This document shows, in pieces, positions 1-11,641 of a stretch of 26,053 nt of DNA. A program made the translations under genes and the position numbers. Location: contig PS015623.1 of NCBI GenBank assembly GCA_048213135.1, positions 92,581-118,633 of the forward strand, given 5' to 3'. How positions within the stretch are numbered: the first letter of the stretch is position 1; each line of letters begins with the position of its first letter. Origin of the DNA: Reclinomonas americana ATCC 50394 (lineage: Eukaryota > Jakobida > Jakobea > Jakobida). Under the pieces are notes generated by a model. The model saw nothing but the letters and a program-made list of their open reading frames with translations. It did not search any database and was not told the origin of the DNA.

Positions 1-47
1 ACCTCCAAACAAATGACCATCATTGCATGTCTTTCTTTGCTTCTCAC

Positions 48-822
48 CAGCAGTAAAGTACGACTGCAGCTGGAGGCTCTGGTACACGGCCTTGATGATG
101 CGCGGCAACATCGACGCGGTGTTGTTCTCGCGCAGGTACACGGCGCGCTCGTCAGCCGGCATGTCCATAATCTGCGACGGCAAGAAAGACAAAATGAGCC
201 TCACAAAGACAACTGTCTCACGTGCAGAGTGATGATTGTTGGCAAACCTTCTTCTCAAACACAGCGCTAAAGGGAATGAGCGGTTCGCCACTGTGTCCCT
301 GCACCCACTCGGCCACCGGCTTCAACCACTTGTTCTTCTTGCGCAGGTAGTCGTTCTCCGACAGATTGATGAGGTACACGGCGGGCTTGGCGGTCAGCAG
401 CTGCAGCTGATTCAACACGTCAATCTCGTCGCGGTTCCAGTCGCCCAGTCGGATCTCCTTTCCGGTCTCGTTCAGCCACTCGCGAATGTGGCAAATCGAT
501 TCCTGTTGTTGGGTGAATCAAAAGGCGATTTGAGTGGTCGTGCAATGCAGAAGGAGGTTTCGCATGGCGGGAGAAACGCAACCCATTCAGCCTTCCTGTC
601 CTTCAGCAGTCCACGCGCGTGCTCACGCTCCAGCACCGCGTACCTTGCCTCCATTGTCTCCTTGTCCTGCACACACTCTTTCGTCAGTCGCAAAGGCCAC
701 GGAAAGCGCAGCGACGCTCAGACAATGAACCTTGGCCAGCAACTCGTCGCGAATGATTTCCAAGTCGCGCACCGGATTCACGTCCACCTCCTCGTGTGGT
801 ACATCGACATCGTCGAAGCCGC
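48..822 (-). CDS. OLA1: OLA1/YchF-type translation-associated ATPase, partial (4 exons)
   Basis: Four minus-strand exons (731-822, 583-666, 248-502, 48-171) join in phase and give 185 residues matching the middle of Obg-like ATPase 1. Recognisable blocks are VNPVRDLEIIRDEL, the near-invariant AKPAVYLINLSENDYLRKKN that carries the NLSE/NKW adenine-specificity region, VIPFSA-like LIPFSAVFEKK, and LQSYFTAGEK. OLA1 is a cytosolic P-loop ATPase of the Obg family that binds ribosomes and eIF2. The C-terminal TGS domain lies beyond the left edge. The N-terminal G1/Walker A part (about 110 residues in the family) is not visible and probably lies in or near the 422-bp gap at 1125-1546. Introns are 76-90 bp except the upstream one, which runs into simple repeat. 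Identification is firm; the exact first exon is unknown. Confidence 0.9.
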
Positions 823-991
823 CTGTGTCATATTCAGAGATTAGTGGGGGAAGGAGGGTGGGAAAGAGGGAAGGAGAGGGAGAGAGAGAGACAGGGAAGG
901 GAGGTTGGGAGAGAGGGAGAGGGAGAGGGAGACAGGGAAGGGAGGGCGGGTAAGAGGGAAAGAGGGAAAGTGTGTGTATGTGTGTGTGTGC

Positions 992-1069
<78 letters not shown>

Positions 1070-1124
1070 GAGGAGGAGGAGGAGGAGGAGGAGGAGGAGG
1101 TAGGAGGAGGAGGAGGAGGAGGAG
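823..1124. repeat. Purine-rich simple repeat in the upstream OLA1 intron
   Basis: About 300 bp without coding potential: G/A-rich sequence, a short GT run near 969-990, a long (GA)n run to about 1064 and a (GGA)n run that continues into the gap. On the minus strand it directly precedes the acceptor of the OLA1 exon at 822, so it is most likely intronic. Open frames across it are repeat artefacts. Confidence 0.85.
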
Positions 1125-1546
1125 NNNNNNNNNNNNNNNNNNNNNNNNNNNNNNNNNNNNNNNNNNNNNNNNNNNNNNNNNNNNNNNNNNNNNNNNNNNN
1201 NNNNNNNNNNNNNNNNNNNNNNNNNNNNNNNNNNNNNNNNNNNNNNNNNNNNNNNNNNNNNNNNNNNNNNNNNNNNNNNNNNNNNNNNNNNNNNNNNNNN
1301 NNNNNNNNNNNNNNNNNNNNNNNNNNNNNNNNNNNNNNNNNNNNNNNNNNNNNNNNNNNNNNNNNNNNNNNNNNNNNNNNNNNNNNNNNNNNNNNNNNNN
1401 NNNNNNNNNNNNNNNNNNNNNNNNNNNNNNNNNNNNNNNNNNNNNNNNNNNNNNNNNNNNNNNNNNNNNNNNNNNNNNNNNNNNNNNNNNNNNNNNNNNN
1501 NNNNNNNNNNNNNNNNNNNNNNNNNNNNNNNNNNNNNNNNNNNNNN
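1125..1546. other. Assembly gap (422 N)
   Basis: Run of N that starts inside a (GGA)n repeat. It must hide the N-terminal OLA1 exons and the 3' end of the next minus-strand gene, so the N count may be too small. Confidence 0.95.
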
Positions 1547-1861
1547 ACTGCACGATCAATGGTGAGCGTTTGGATCACAAAGAACAGAGACGCAAAGCGG
1601 ACTGCTTCACACCGTGTCGCGGCAGTGGCTGGAACGGGTGCGGCTGGTAGTGGCGGTGGTTGTGGTGGCTCGTCGAAACTGCTAGTTAGATCAACGTATG
1701 GCGCTGGTTGTTGTTGTTGTTGTTGTTGTGCAGCGGCGGCGGCGACGGCAGCAGCGGCGGCGGCAGCAGCAGCGCCTGCACCAGAAGAAGAAAGCGGTGC
1801 TGCGAGAGGAGTTGCCGGGCGAGACGCTCCTGCTGATGGCGGCAGTGGTGGTGGCAGACTC

Positions 1862-1909
<48 letters not shown>

Positions 1910-2224
1910 AGGCGAGTCAGTGGGGTCGTTCAGCAGTGACCCTCCCCGTCTCTCTGTCTCCCGTACCAGCTTGTGCGGCGCGGAAGCAAGCAGTGGTCCC
2001 ACAGACGGATGTGCCTCCCACGACGCCGATCCTGCTTGGCAGTGAGGGCAAGCGCCAGCTCCCTCTCTCTCTCTCTTCTCAACCTCGACACGCAACTCAT
2101 GGACACTCTCTCGCCCTCCAGCTCGCACAGATCGGGCAGGTTGAGCACCGACAGACACGCGCCAAACTTGTCGGCGGCCAAGCGATCAATCTCACGCTGA
2201 TACTCAATCACTTGATGATCGAAG
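1547..2224 (-). CDS. Unrecognised protein with poly-Ala/poly-Gln and Pro-rich region, partial
   Basis: Three phase-consistent minus-strand exons are visible (2097-2224, 1967-2031, 1613-1860) plus the first base of a fourth after an acceptor at 1548-1550. The first encodes a helical stretch FDHQVIEYQREIDRLAADKF followed by SVLNLPDLCELEGERVSM; the third starts SLPPPLPPSAG and contains about nine Ala, then runs of Ala and seven Gln, then PYVDLTSSFDEPPQPPPL. The start codon lies upstream, in or beyond the 20-N gap at 2320-2339; the 3' end is in the gap at 1125. It is arranged head to head with FIGL1. I recognise no family. The helical segment suggests a coiled coil, but function is unknown. Splice choice between exons 1 and 2 (donor near 2096, acceptor near 2032) was set by phase only. 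Confidence 0.5.
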
Positions 2225-2233
2225 CTGTGAAAC

Positions 2234-2319
2234 ACACAAACACACACACACGCACACGCACACGCACACATGCGCACTGTCAACACACACACAGCAGAGA
2301 GAGCACACATTCACACAAA
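2234..2319. repeat. (CA)n-rich simple repeat between divergent genes
   Basis: CACACA/CGCACA repeats reaching the 20-N gap. Read on the minus strand it is the GT/T-rich tract before the acceptor of the exon that starts at 2224. Confidence 0.8.
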
Positions 2320-2339
2320 NNNNNNNNNNNNNNNNNNNN
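2320..2339. other. Assembly gap (20 N)
   Basis: A round-number N run next to a (CA)n repeat, so its true length is uncertain. The 5' ends of FIGL1 (+) and of the unrecognised minus-strand gene both run into it. Confidence 0.95.
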
Positions 2340-4801
<2,462 letters not shown>

Positions 4802-4834
4802 TCAATACGCGCAATACACACGCAAAACATGATT

Positions 4835-5943
4835 TCATTTCTTCGGCGTCCCTGGTGGCGACGGCAGCGTTGGCACGGCCGTCACCGGCACAATCGACCG
4901 CGGTGACACGGCAGTAGGCAATGTGACAGGTGGCGGCGGCAGCAGCGACAGTAAAGGTGGCGCAGCCATGAGCGCACTGGCTGCCATCGTGGCCGTCACG
5001 GTGCCTGGTGGGTGATGTGTGGGTGCCGGATGATGATGATGTTGCTGTTGCTGCTGCTGCTGGTGTACCACCGCCACTGCCAGTGGTGGCACTGCTGGAG
5101 GAGGTGCTGGTGCTGCCGCCACCACCGTCGGCTGCGTACATGTCACCGCCGCCGCCGCCGCAGGTGCGTCGTCGACGCGCGCCTGCACACCACAGTCCAC
5201 AATCCGCACCTCGCTCTTCACCATCCCAATCGACGTTCCCTCACGCTCCACCAGCTCCAGAATCTCCATGCCGCGCACCACGCGACCAAATACCACGTGT
5301 TTGCCATCCAGCCACTCCATCGGCGACATGATGAAGAAGAACTGCGCGCACAATGTCAATCGCCTGCTGACTGTGAGACAAGAGCAATGAGAGACGGACG
5401 CGCCTGTGAGCCATTCGTGTCGGGCCCGGCATTGGCCATCGAGAGAAGCCCACGCTGATCGTGATGCAAGCGGAAGCTCTCGTCGGGAAAGCGCGATCCG
5501 TAAATGCTCTCACCACCAGTGCCGTCGCCACGCACAATGTCACCGCCCTGAATCAACTGTTGCACGAGAAGGTGAGAAGGCGAGAGAGACAGAAGGTGTG
5601 TGTAATGGACGCAACAGCCTTGGGAATGACGCGGTGAAAGGGACATCCCTTGTAGTGCAACACTACGCGCGCGCATGTGAGTGAGCGAGCGAAGATGACA
5701 ACAACAACAACAATGACTTACCTTTGCGTGAGCGACCAAGGCCCTTCTCGCCTGTACACAGTGCACGGAAATTCTCGGCGGTGCGTGGCACCACGTTGGC
5801 GTACAACTCGCACACAACGCGACCAATCACTCGCCCACCAATCCCAATCTCAAGAAACCTGTCATCGCGTCAGTGAGAGAGAGAGAGAGGAGAGACGCGC
5901 ACACACAAAGACGCAACACGTGAGGATTGCCCTGCGCTGACAT
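4835..5943 (-). CDS. Cyclophilin-type peptidyl-prolyl isomerase with Q/H/P-rich tail
   Basis: Five exons (5918-5943, 5722-5858, 5616-5662, 5404-5556, 4835-5341) give 289 residues. Residues 1-180 form a cyclophilin domain: [40 protein letters not shown] with the catalytic Arg, [29 protein letters not shown] and [11 protein letters not shown] with the ligand-binding Trp and His. The conserved FM after the catalytic Arg reads Ala-Leu here. Residues after IVDCGVQ form an extension of about 110 residues, rich in Ala/Pro with seven Gln and four His in a row; the standard cyclophilin A ends near the Cys-Gly. Cyclophilins isomerise Xaa-Pro bonds; the nuclear or cytosolic partner here is unknown. The intron at 5342-5403 appears to be GC-AG. 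The stop lies only 33 bp from the FIGL1 stop, tail to tail. Confidence 0.92.
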
Positions 5944-6024
5944 CGCGTGAAACCAAGACGACTTGAGAGACGAAAATACGCGAGGTCGACATCGACTTGT
6001 GACTGTGTCTGTGTGCGCGTGTCA
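5944..6024. promoter_or_regulatory. Short divergent promoter region (cyclophilin / PELP1-like)
   Basis: Only 81 bp separate the two start codons, which point away from each other, so this interval must hold both 5' ends and probably a shared bidirectional promoter. No TATA-like element is evident; the assignment rests on geometry only. Confidence 0.45.
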
Positions 6025-8682
6025 ATGGAGGAGGCCGACAAGCTGCTGAGCGCCGAGCAGCGTCCGGGTGGTGTGGTGACTGCCGTGCACTTCATCACAC
6101 GCGATGCATCAGCCGCGTTGCCGGCGACAGATGATGGTGTTTTGCACGTGCACATGCACATCACCAACCTTGACACACTCACACAAGCGCGTGTGTGTAG
6201 GCATTGGAATGGTGGCGCGACTGGTGAAGCAGGCGCGGTATGCAAGTGGAGACAGTGGCAAGTCGGCGGCGCTGCATGCACTGGCGCAGATGCTTCCGCG
6301 ACTGCCGGCGGTGCATGTGGCCGCGTGTGTCGAGTCCCTCGTGCAGCTCATCATGCAGACCATTCAGCGTGCGGGAGAGCCGTCTGTTGCAGCCATGGCC
6401 GCTGCATGTGCGCTCTTCTCCACGGTCAATCACTGGCAGCGCGTGGGCGGGCCCAGTGAGCCCCGACGAATGCTCGTGGATATGACGGCAAAGATCGTCT
6501 CCAAGTTGCGGGCCCCGCTTCCCGCGCGTATGGCTTACACTGCTGCTCATGCGTATATGCAGAGCGATTACTGCAGCTGCAGGGGCGCCAGATGTGCAGC
6601 TGGCGACGCTGGCGCTGATTCAGCATGCGGGCGAGGAGTTTGGGACGGTGTTGCGACCGCAGACGCAGCGGATTGTGGAGTTTGCGCAGCCGTTGATGTT
6701 CTCGGCGGAGGCGGTGTTGCGCGAGCGTGCGGCCGAGTGTTTGGCGTTGAGTGTGCGCATTGCGCCGGCCAATGAGCAGCGCAAGAGCATCATGCAGGCG
6801 GCGCTGGATTCGTTCGAGTCGGCCGTCTCGGTGCTGACCAAGATGGTGGATCCGAGCTTCTCTTGCACTGCGGCCATGCTCAAACTCGATCCAGTGATTC
6901 TCGGTGCGTGTTGCACGTGGACCATACAGGAGGAAGCAAGCAGGCACTCACTCGCACCGCTGCAGATGGCGGATCGGCGATGCTCGCCAACCAGCTGGAC
7001 AGCCTGGCGTGCCTGCTCTCTCGTCTCTTTTGCATTCCGGAAATGGCCATTCCGGCGGTGCGAGTGATTCGCCTGGCGGAGGCGGCCGCCGGTCTGGATC
7101 TGTCGTGTCGGGTGGTGACGGGCCGACAGGCGATTGATTTGCCGCTGCCGACCTCGGCGTACGCGCTGCTTGTACCGTCGGTTCATTTGTGTGCGCTGCG
7201 TGTGGTGGTGTCGCTGGTACGCCAATGTCAGCGACAGCTGGCCCCTCTGTGCAAGCGCCTCATGGATGTGCTGGTGCGCGAGCTGGAGACGTGGGACGCA
7301 GTGTCGCAGTTGAGTCGCACCACCTGTCACTCGCCCGTGTTGTCCATGTCGGTGACATTTGTGTGTGCAGTGTCGAGCTGCGTTGCGAGGTGTACGGAGC
7401 GCTGTCGCTGATGGCGTCGTTGTTTGGATCGACGGTGACGAAGCAGCTGGTCAGCCGTGTGCTGCCCAGCATCGATCGGGATGTGTCTGCGGTTGCGTCA
7501 CGGGTCAAGGGTCCTCGTCACCCAAATCGTGTGTCTGACGCGCACACGCAGATCGTGGCGCAAATGAGCAAGCAGGCAGGTGACAGTGGCGGTGCGACGC
7601 CGTTCCGCGTGTTCGAGGCCCGAAATGCGTGCTGTGTGGCGGCACTGGGCTGTTGCGTCTTTCTGTTGCAGCTCTCCCCCTTCCCCACCTTCTCGTGAGC
7701 TCACAGCTCGCTGCAGGTCTCGACAGCATTGTGGTCGCCTGTCCGCACGTGTTCCTCGAGGCCACAAGTTCCAGTGTGCTCGCACACTTGTTGACTCTGG
7801 TGCAGACGGTGCGACTGGCGCGGCATGCGGCGATGCACGGCTGTGTGGTGGAGCCGGCGTACCGCAGTCTGGCTCGCACGTGCCTGCTCACCGGCGTCGC
7901 CAGTTTGCAGTACTTGCATCAGGCGGTGGCCGTGCTGCGCGAGGGTCTGACCAGTCGCCATGTGGAGGTGAGTGATGGTGGCAAGGGTCGAGAGATTTAC
8001 TTGTCGCCGACCGCATGAGTACCACCAGATTGTGCGCGAGTGCCAGCAGGGTGTCGCCATTGTCGGGGCCATGCTGCAGCCGCGCGGCGCACCCCGCAGT
8101 GTGGTCGACCGGCCACCCATGCCGTCGCGCCCCGCGTTTCCCACCACCGTGACCGCGGCGGCCCCACCACCCTCATTGTCATTGTCATCATCGTCGTCGG
8201 CAGCAGCAGCGCCGGCATTGAGCTCTTACGTGCCTCGACAGCCGTCGACCTTTGGCAGCGCGTCGCGCATCACTCCGGCGGCCACCCGCAAACGACCGCT
8301 GGAGCCTGAGCGACCAGAGGACAGTGGAGCGGCGAGTGGCAGTCAGTCTGTCGCCAATGGTGTCGCCGCAGGGGAGAATGGCGACGACGACGATGACGAT
8401 GTGGTGGCGGAACCCGACGCCAAGAGACCAGTTCCGTCGGTGGCTAGCGAGGTGGTGGCTCGAGTGGAACGGGCCCTGGCATCGTTCAGCCAGCAGCCAC
8501 CTCCTCCTGCACCATCGGCACCTTCAGCTGCTGCCTCGTTTGCCAGCCAAGTGGACGCAGCGCACGCCTCTTCTCATCACGACGACGGCGACGAGGGCAT
8601 GGGCATGATGGTCGTCGATGCGCCACCGGACGACGACGACCTGGAGGATGACGACGATGAAGACGAGGATGAAGAAGAATAA
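6025..8682 (+). CDS. PELP1/Rix1-like ribosome-biogenesis scaffold
   Basis: Eight exons (6025-6136, 6201-6504, 6563-6903, 6966-7308, 7371-7503, 7552-7579, 7717-7967, 8029-8682) join in phase to 721 residues. The first 500 residues are Leu/Ala-rich helical repeats, for example ALHALAQMLPRLPAVHVAAC and CLLSRLFCIPEMAIPAVRVI, with the block VELRCEVYGALSLMASLFG that resembles the ELR-x-xLY segment of PELP1. The last 190 residues are disordered: Ser/Ala/Pro-rich, a basic patch RKRPLEPERP, and an acidic end of Asp/Glu. This architecture (helical RIX1/NUC202 part plus acidic tail) is that of PELP1/Rix1, a nucleolar scaffold with WDR18/Ipi3 and TEX10/Ipi1 for 60S maturation. The family call is inferred from architecture and one motif. 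Exon 6 is only 28 bp; the acceptor of exon 8 could also be nine bases upstream. Confidence 0.65.
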
Positions 8683-8935
8683 CGATAATGAAGAGCAAGA
8701 CGTGCACACCGACACACAAAAACAGACCAGCACTCTTTACTCACACGACCCTCTTCCTCTCCCCTCGCTTCATTTTCATACACACCCAGTCGGCAGACAG
8801 ACAGACAGACGGACAGACGGTGGGTGGGGTAGACGACACGGTGCACGGGGAATACAAACTCCGACAACCGGTCACAGTCACCACCACCGCCGCCGCCGCC
8901 GGTGCGACCGCCAACCTCGCACACACATTTTTTCG
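8683..8935. other. Intergenic region between convergent stops
   Basis: 253 bp between the PELP1-like stop (+) and the Spg1 stop (-). It holds a CAGA-type repeat near 8797-8820 and a (CCG)n run near 8882-8900. I see no gene in it. Confidence 0.6.
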
Positions 8936-9100
8936 TTAGAATTCGACCAGTGGAGCACGTGGATCGGAGCACGGCTCAATGTTGGTCTTCAGACCAAACA
9001 CCTTGGTGACGACGAGCTTGAAGATTTTGCTGACATTGATGGAGTGGGAGGCCGACGAAAAGATTAGAGGTGCCTTCATGGCCTTGGCGAACTTGCGGGC
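8936..9100 (-). CDS. Spg1/Tem1-type GTPase, C-terminal exon (separated from its N-terminal half)
   Basis: One minus-strand exon of 55 codons after a pyrimidine-rich acceptor. It encodes ARKFAKAMKAPLIFSSASHS, then INVSKIFKLVVTKVFGLK, and ends PLVEF. This is the G5 region (SA motif as SSAS) and last helix of septum-promoting GTPases such as fission yeast Spg1, where QARRYAKAMK and SINVQKIFKIV stand at the same place. The matching N-terminal exons stop in the same phase (0) at 10987 but lie on the plus strand about 2 kb away. Inverting 9255-11497 joins the two halves. See the entry at 10215-10987. Confidence 0.88.
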   Translation of the reverse strand, partial: ARKFAKAMKAPLIFSSASHSINVSKIFKLVVTKVFGLKTNIEPCSDPRAPLVEF

Positions 9101-9254
9101 CTGTGGGGGAAAAGGAAAAGGGGAAGTGAGTGGGAGAAGGGGGAGAAGGGGGATAAATGGGGGGATAAAGTGGGGGGAGAAGGGGGGAGAAGGGGGGGAA
9201 GAGAGGGGGAAGAGAGGGGGAAGAGAGGGGGAAGGAGGGGGAAGGAGGGGGAAG
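9101..9254. repeat. G/A-rich tract, left arm of an inverted pair
   Basis: On the plus strand about 150 bp of nearly pure purine sequence of GGGGGAGAAGG and GGGGGAAGGA type, ending at a gap. On the minus strand it is the CT-rich 3' part of the Spg1 intron. The right flank of the gap at 11387-11497 (11498-11640) is C/T-rich, i.e. the reverse complement type. Confidence 0.85.
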
Positions 9255-9912
9255 NNNNNNNNNNNNNNNNNNNNNNNNNNNNNNNNNNNNNNNNNNNNNN
9301 NNNNNNNNNNNNNNNNNNNNNNNNNNNNNNNNNNNNNNNNNNNNNNNNNNNNNNNNNNNNNNNNNNNNNNNNNNNNNNNNNNNNNNNNNNNNNNNNNNNN
9401 NNNNNNNNNNNNNNNNNNNNNNNNNNNNNNNNNNNNNNNNNNNNNNNNNNNNNNNNNNNNNNNNNNNNNNNNNNNNNNNNNNNNNNNNNNNNNNNNNNNN
9501 NNNNNNNNNNNNNNNNNNNNNNNNNNNNNNNNNNNNNNNNNNNNNNNNNNNNNNNNNNNNNNNNNNNNNNNNNNNNNNNNNNNNNNNNNNNNNNNNNNNN
9601 NNNNNNNNNNNNNNNNNNNNNNNNNNNNNNNNNNNNNNNNNNNNNNNNNNNNNNNNNNNNNNNNNNNNNNNNNNNNNNNNNNNNNNNNNNNNNNNNNNNN
9701 NNNNNNNNNNNNNNNNNNNNNNNNNNNNNNNNNNNNNNNNNNNNNNNNNNNNNNNNNNNNNNNNNNNNNNNNNNNNNNNNNNNNNNNNNNNNNNNNNNNN
9801 NNNNNNNNNNNNNNNNNNNNNNNNNNNNNNNNNNNNNNNNNNNNNNNNNNNNNNNNNNNNNNNNNNNNNNNNNNNNNNNNNNNNNNNNNNNNNNNNNNNN
9901 NNNNNNNNNNNN
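9255..9912. other. Assembly gap (658 N)
   Basis: Gap starting in the purine tract. It is the left border of the segment that appears inverted. Its length would suit the missing central actin exons (about 145 codons plus introns), which should lie next to the actin exon at 9990-10130. Confidence 0.95.
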
Positions 9913-9989
9913 ATACCATGGTCTCAGACGCGCCACCTACTCACCACTTTGAGTCACCCTCCTTTCTTTGTGTCAGTTTGTAAACGCAC

Positions 9990-10130
9990 CTCCTCCAGCG
10001 CAGCCACGTTCTCCGGCGTTCCCACTACACTAGGAAACACCCATCGCGGGCTCTCCTCTCCCGCAAAGCCCGCCTTCATCACTCCACTCCCATTGTCGAC
10101 CACACACGGTGTTTTCTCCTCAAAATACAT
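9990..10130 (-). CDS. Divergent actin, first exon (separated from its C-terminal half)
   Basis: Start codon at 10130 and donor GTGCGT after 9990 give 47 residues beginning [20 protein letters not shown] and continuing [22 protein letters not shown] is the first phosphate-binding loop of actin and KAGFAG is invariant. The stretch after [12 protein letters not shown] differs from the usual GRPRHQGVM, so this is a divergent actin or an actin-like protein rather than a canonical actin. The remaining exons are on the opposite strand at 11642-12301; the central part (about residues 48-190) is missing and presumably in a gap. The start codon is 84 bp from the Spg1 start, divergently. Confidence 0.88.
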
Positions 10131-10214
10131 GGATGACTGATAACGTCGCACTGGGACAATGACGTCACGGCGGACGAGCGATTGTCCACACACACACACA
10201 CACACACGCACTCA
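10131..10214. promoter_or_regulatory. Short divergent promoter region (actin / Spg1)
   Basis: 84 bp between two divergent start codons, with a (CA)n run at about 10188-10208 just upstream of the Spg1 ATG. The sharing of one bidirectional promoter by actin and a cytokinesis GTPase is inferred from geometry. No core element is clear. Confidence 0.4.
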
Positions 10215-10987
10215 ATGTCAGAGCGAGGTGGCGGTGGCTCCGCATCAGCACTCGCACCCTCCTCCTCCGCGTCATCGCTGTCATCCGCGAGCAATGGTTC
10301 GTCGGCGGTTGCTTCCGCTGCTCCTCCAGCAGGCAGCAGCAGCAGCAGTGCAGCAGCAGGCGGCGAGTCAAGGAACTCTGTCGTGCTCAAGATCGGCATG
10401 CTCGGCGACGCGCAAGTAGGGTGCGTGAGTTTGCGTGTGATCACGCGCGTGACATGTCGCGTTTTTTTTGCTCACACGCACGCACGCACGCAGCAAAACG
10501 AGTTTGATGGTCAAGTACGTCGACGGGTGCTTTGACGAGGACTACATTCAGACACTGGGCGTCAACTTTCTCGAGAAGACCATCAGTGTGAAGAACACTG
10601 ACATCACTTTTGTCATTTGGGATGTGGGAGGTGCGTCGTCCTTTTTGCGCGCTCTCTCTCACTGTGTGTGTGTGCTTAGTGCGTGTGTGTATGTGTTGTA
10701 GGCCAAAAGGAGTTTCGCGGAATGGTGCCTATTGCGTGCAACGACGCTGTGGCCATTCTGTTCATGTTTGACTTGACACGACCGGGGTCACTGGAGAATG
10801 TCAAGGACTGGTTCAAGACGTCGCGGAAAGAGAACAAGGTGTTGTGTGTGTGTGTGAGCAGAGAGCATTGAGTGAGTGATTTGAGTGCTCATTTGTGTTG
10901 TAGACGGCGTTCCCGTTCCTCATTGGGACCAAGTACGATGAGTTTGCCGACAAGGACGATGTGTATAGGGATGATGTTATCAGGAAG
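10215..10987 (+). CDS. Spg1/Tem1-type septation GTPase, N-terminal exons
   Basis: Four exons (10215-10420, 10494-10630, 10702-10838, 10904-10987) encode a Ser/Ala-rich leader of about 55 residues and then a Ras-like G domain: KIGMLGDAQVGKTSLMVKYV (Walker A, split by an intron inside GK), LGVNF with the switch I region, WDVGGQKEFRGMVP (switch II; G where Ras-type GTPases often have A), LFMFDLTRPGSLENVKDWF and IGTKYDEF (TKxD as in Spg1/Tem1). In fungi this GTPase starts the septation/mitotic-exit kinase cascade at the spindle pole. It ends at AGGAAG followed by GCGCGT, a GC-type donor in phase 0, matching the phase of the minus-strand exon at 9100. The unspliced intron side runs from 10988 to the gap at 11387. 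Confidence 0.92.
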
Positions 10988-11386
10988 GCGCGTTCTGGAT
11001 GGAGGAGTGTGTGTGGTCGTCTTCGCGGTTGTGTTTCTCTTTCGTGAGATCCGATTATCCGTCGCTCCTTCCCCGCTGCTCGCGGTGTTTCTCTCGTGTA
11101 GCAGTGGAGCTGTGTTGTCTCAACGCGCTCACACATTGTTAACTTGGCTCTGCTCGCCTCTCTTTCCTCCCTCCCTCTCTGCTGTGTTGTCTCCTCACGC
11201 TGTCTTGGGGTTCTCTCTCTCTCTTTCCATCGCTGCTGACGGTGTTCTCTCGTGGACGCTGCTATCCGTGTTGTCTTGTCGCGCTCACACATCGTGCATC
11301 TTGGCACTCTTGCCATTCTCCGTGCTCGCCCTGTTTCCTCTCGCCTCTCTGCTGTGTTGTATCTTGGGTTTCTCTCTCTCTCTCTC
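10988..11386 (+). other. 5' part of the last Spg1 intron
   Basis: About 400 bp of C/T-rich, non-coding sequence after the GC donor. It contains several similar units of the form CTCTCT...GCTGTGTTGT/TCTC and ends in (CT)n at a gap. I see no exon in it. Confidence 0.65.
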
Positions 11387-11497
11387 NNNNNNNNNNNNNN
11401 NNNNNNNNNNNNNNNNNNNNNNNNNNNNNNNNNNNNNNNNNNNNNNNNNNNNNNNNNNNNNNNNNNNNNNNNNNNNNNNNNNNNNNNNNNNNNNNNN
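11387..11497. other. Assembly gap (111 N)
   Basis: Gap between (CT)n and a C/T-rich tract; right border of the segment that appears inverted. No Spg1 coding sequence is missing on this side, so a small gap suits Spg1 but not the roughly 145 missing actin codons. Confidence 0.95.
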
Positions 11498-11640
11498 CCC
11501 CCTCCTTCCACTCCTTCCCCCCTCCTTCCCTCCTTCCCTTCTCCCCCTTCTCCCCCTTCTCCCCCCTCCTCCTCCCCCTCCTTCCCCCTTCACTTCTCCC
11601 TTCTCTTCCCCCTTCTCCTTCTCACTCCTTTCTCCTCGCA
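11498..11640. repeat. C/T-rich tract, right arm of an inverted pair
   Basis: About 140 bp of CCTTCCCCC, TTCTCCCCC and similar units ending in the acceptor of the actin exon at 11642. It is the reverse-complement type of the G/A tract at 9101-9254. Confidence 0.85.
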
Positions 11641-11641
11641 G

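Noticed and set aside
834-1939. Long open frames through (GA)n, (GGA)n and N on both strands
   Set aside because: They consist of Arg-Glu, Ser-Leu or poly-X repeats and read across a gap; they are repeat artefacts.
5008-5458. Plus-strand frames opposite the cyclophilin tail
   Set aside because: Antisense shadows of a GC-rich coding exon whose minus-strand frame is a clear cyclophilin.
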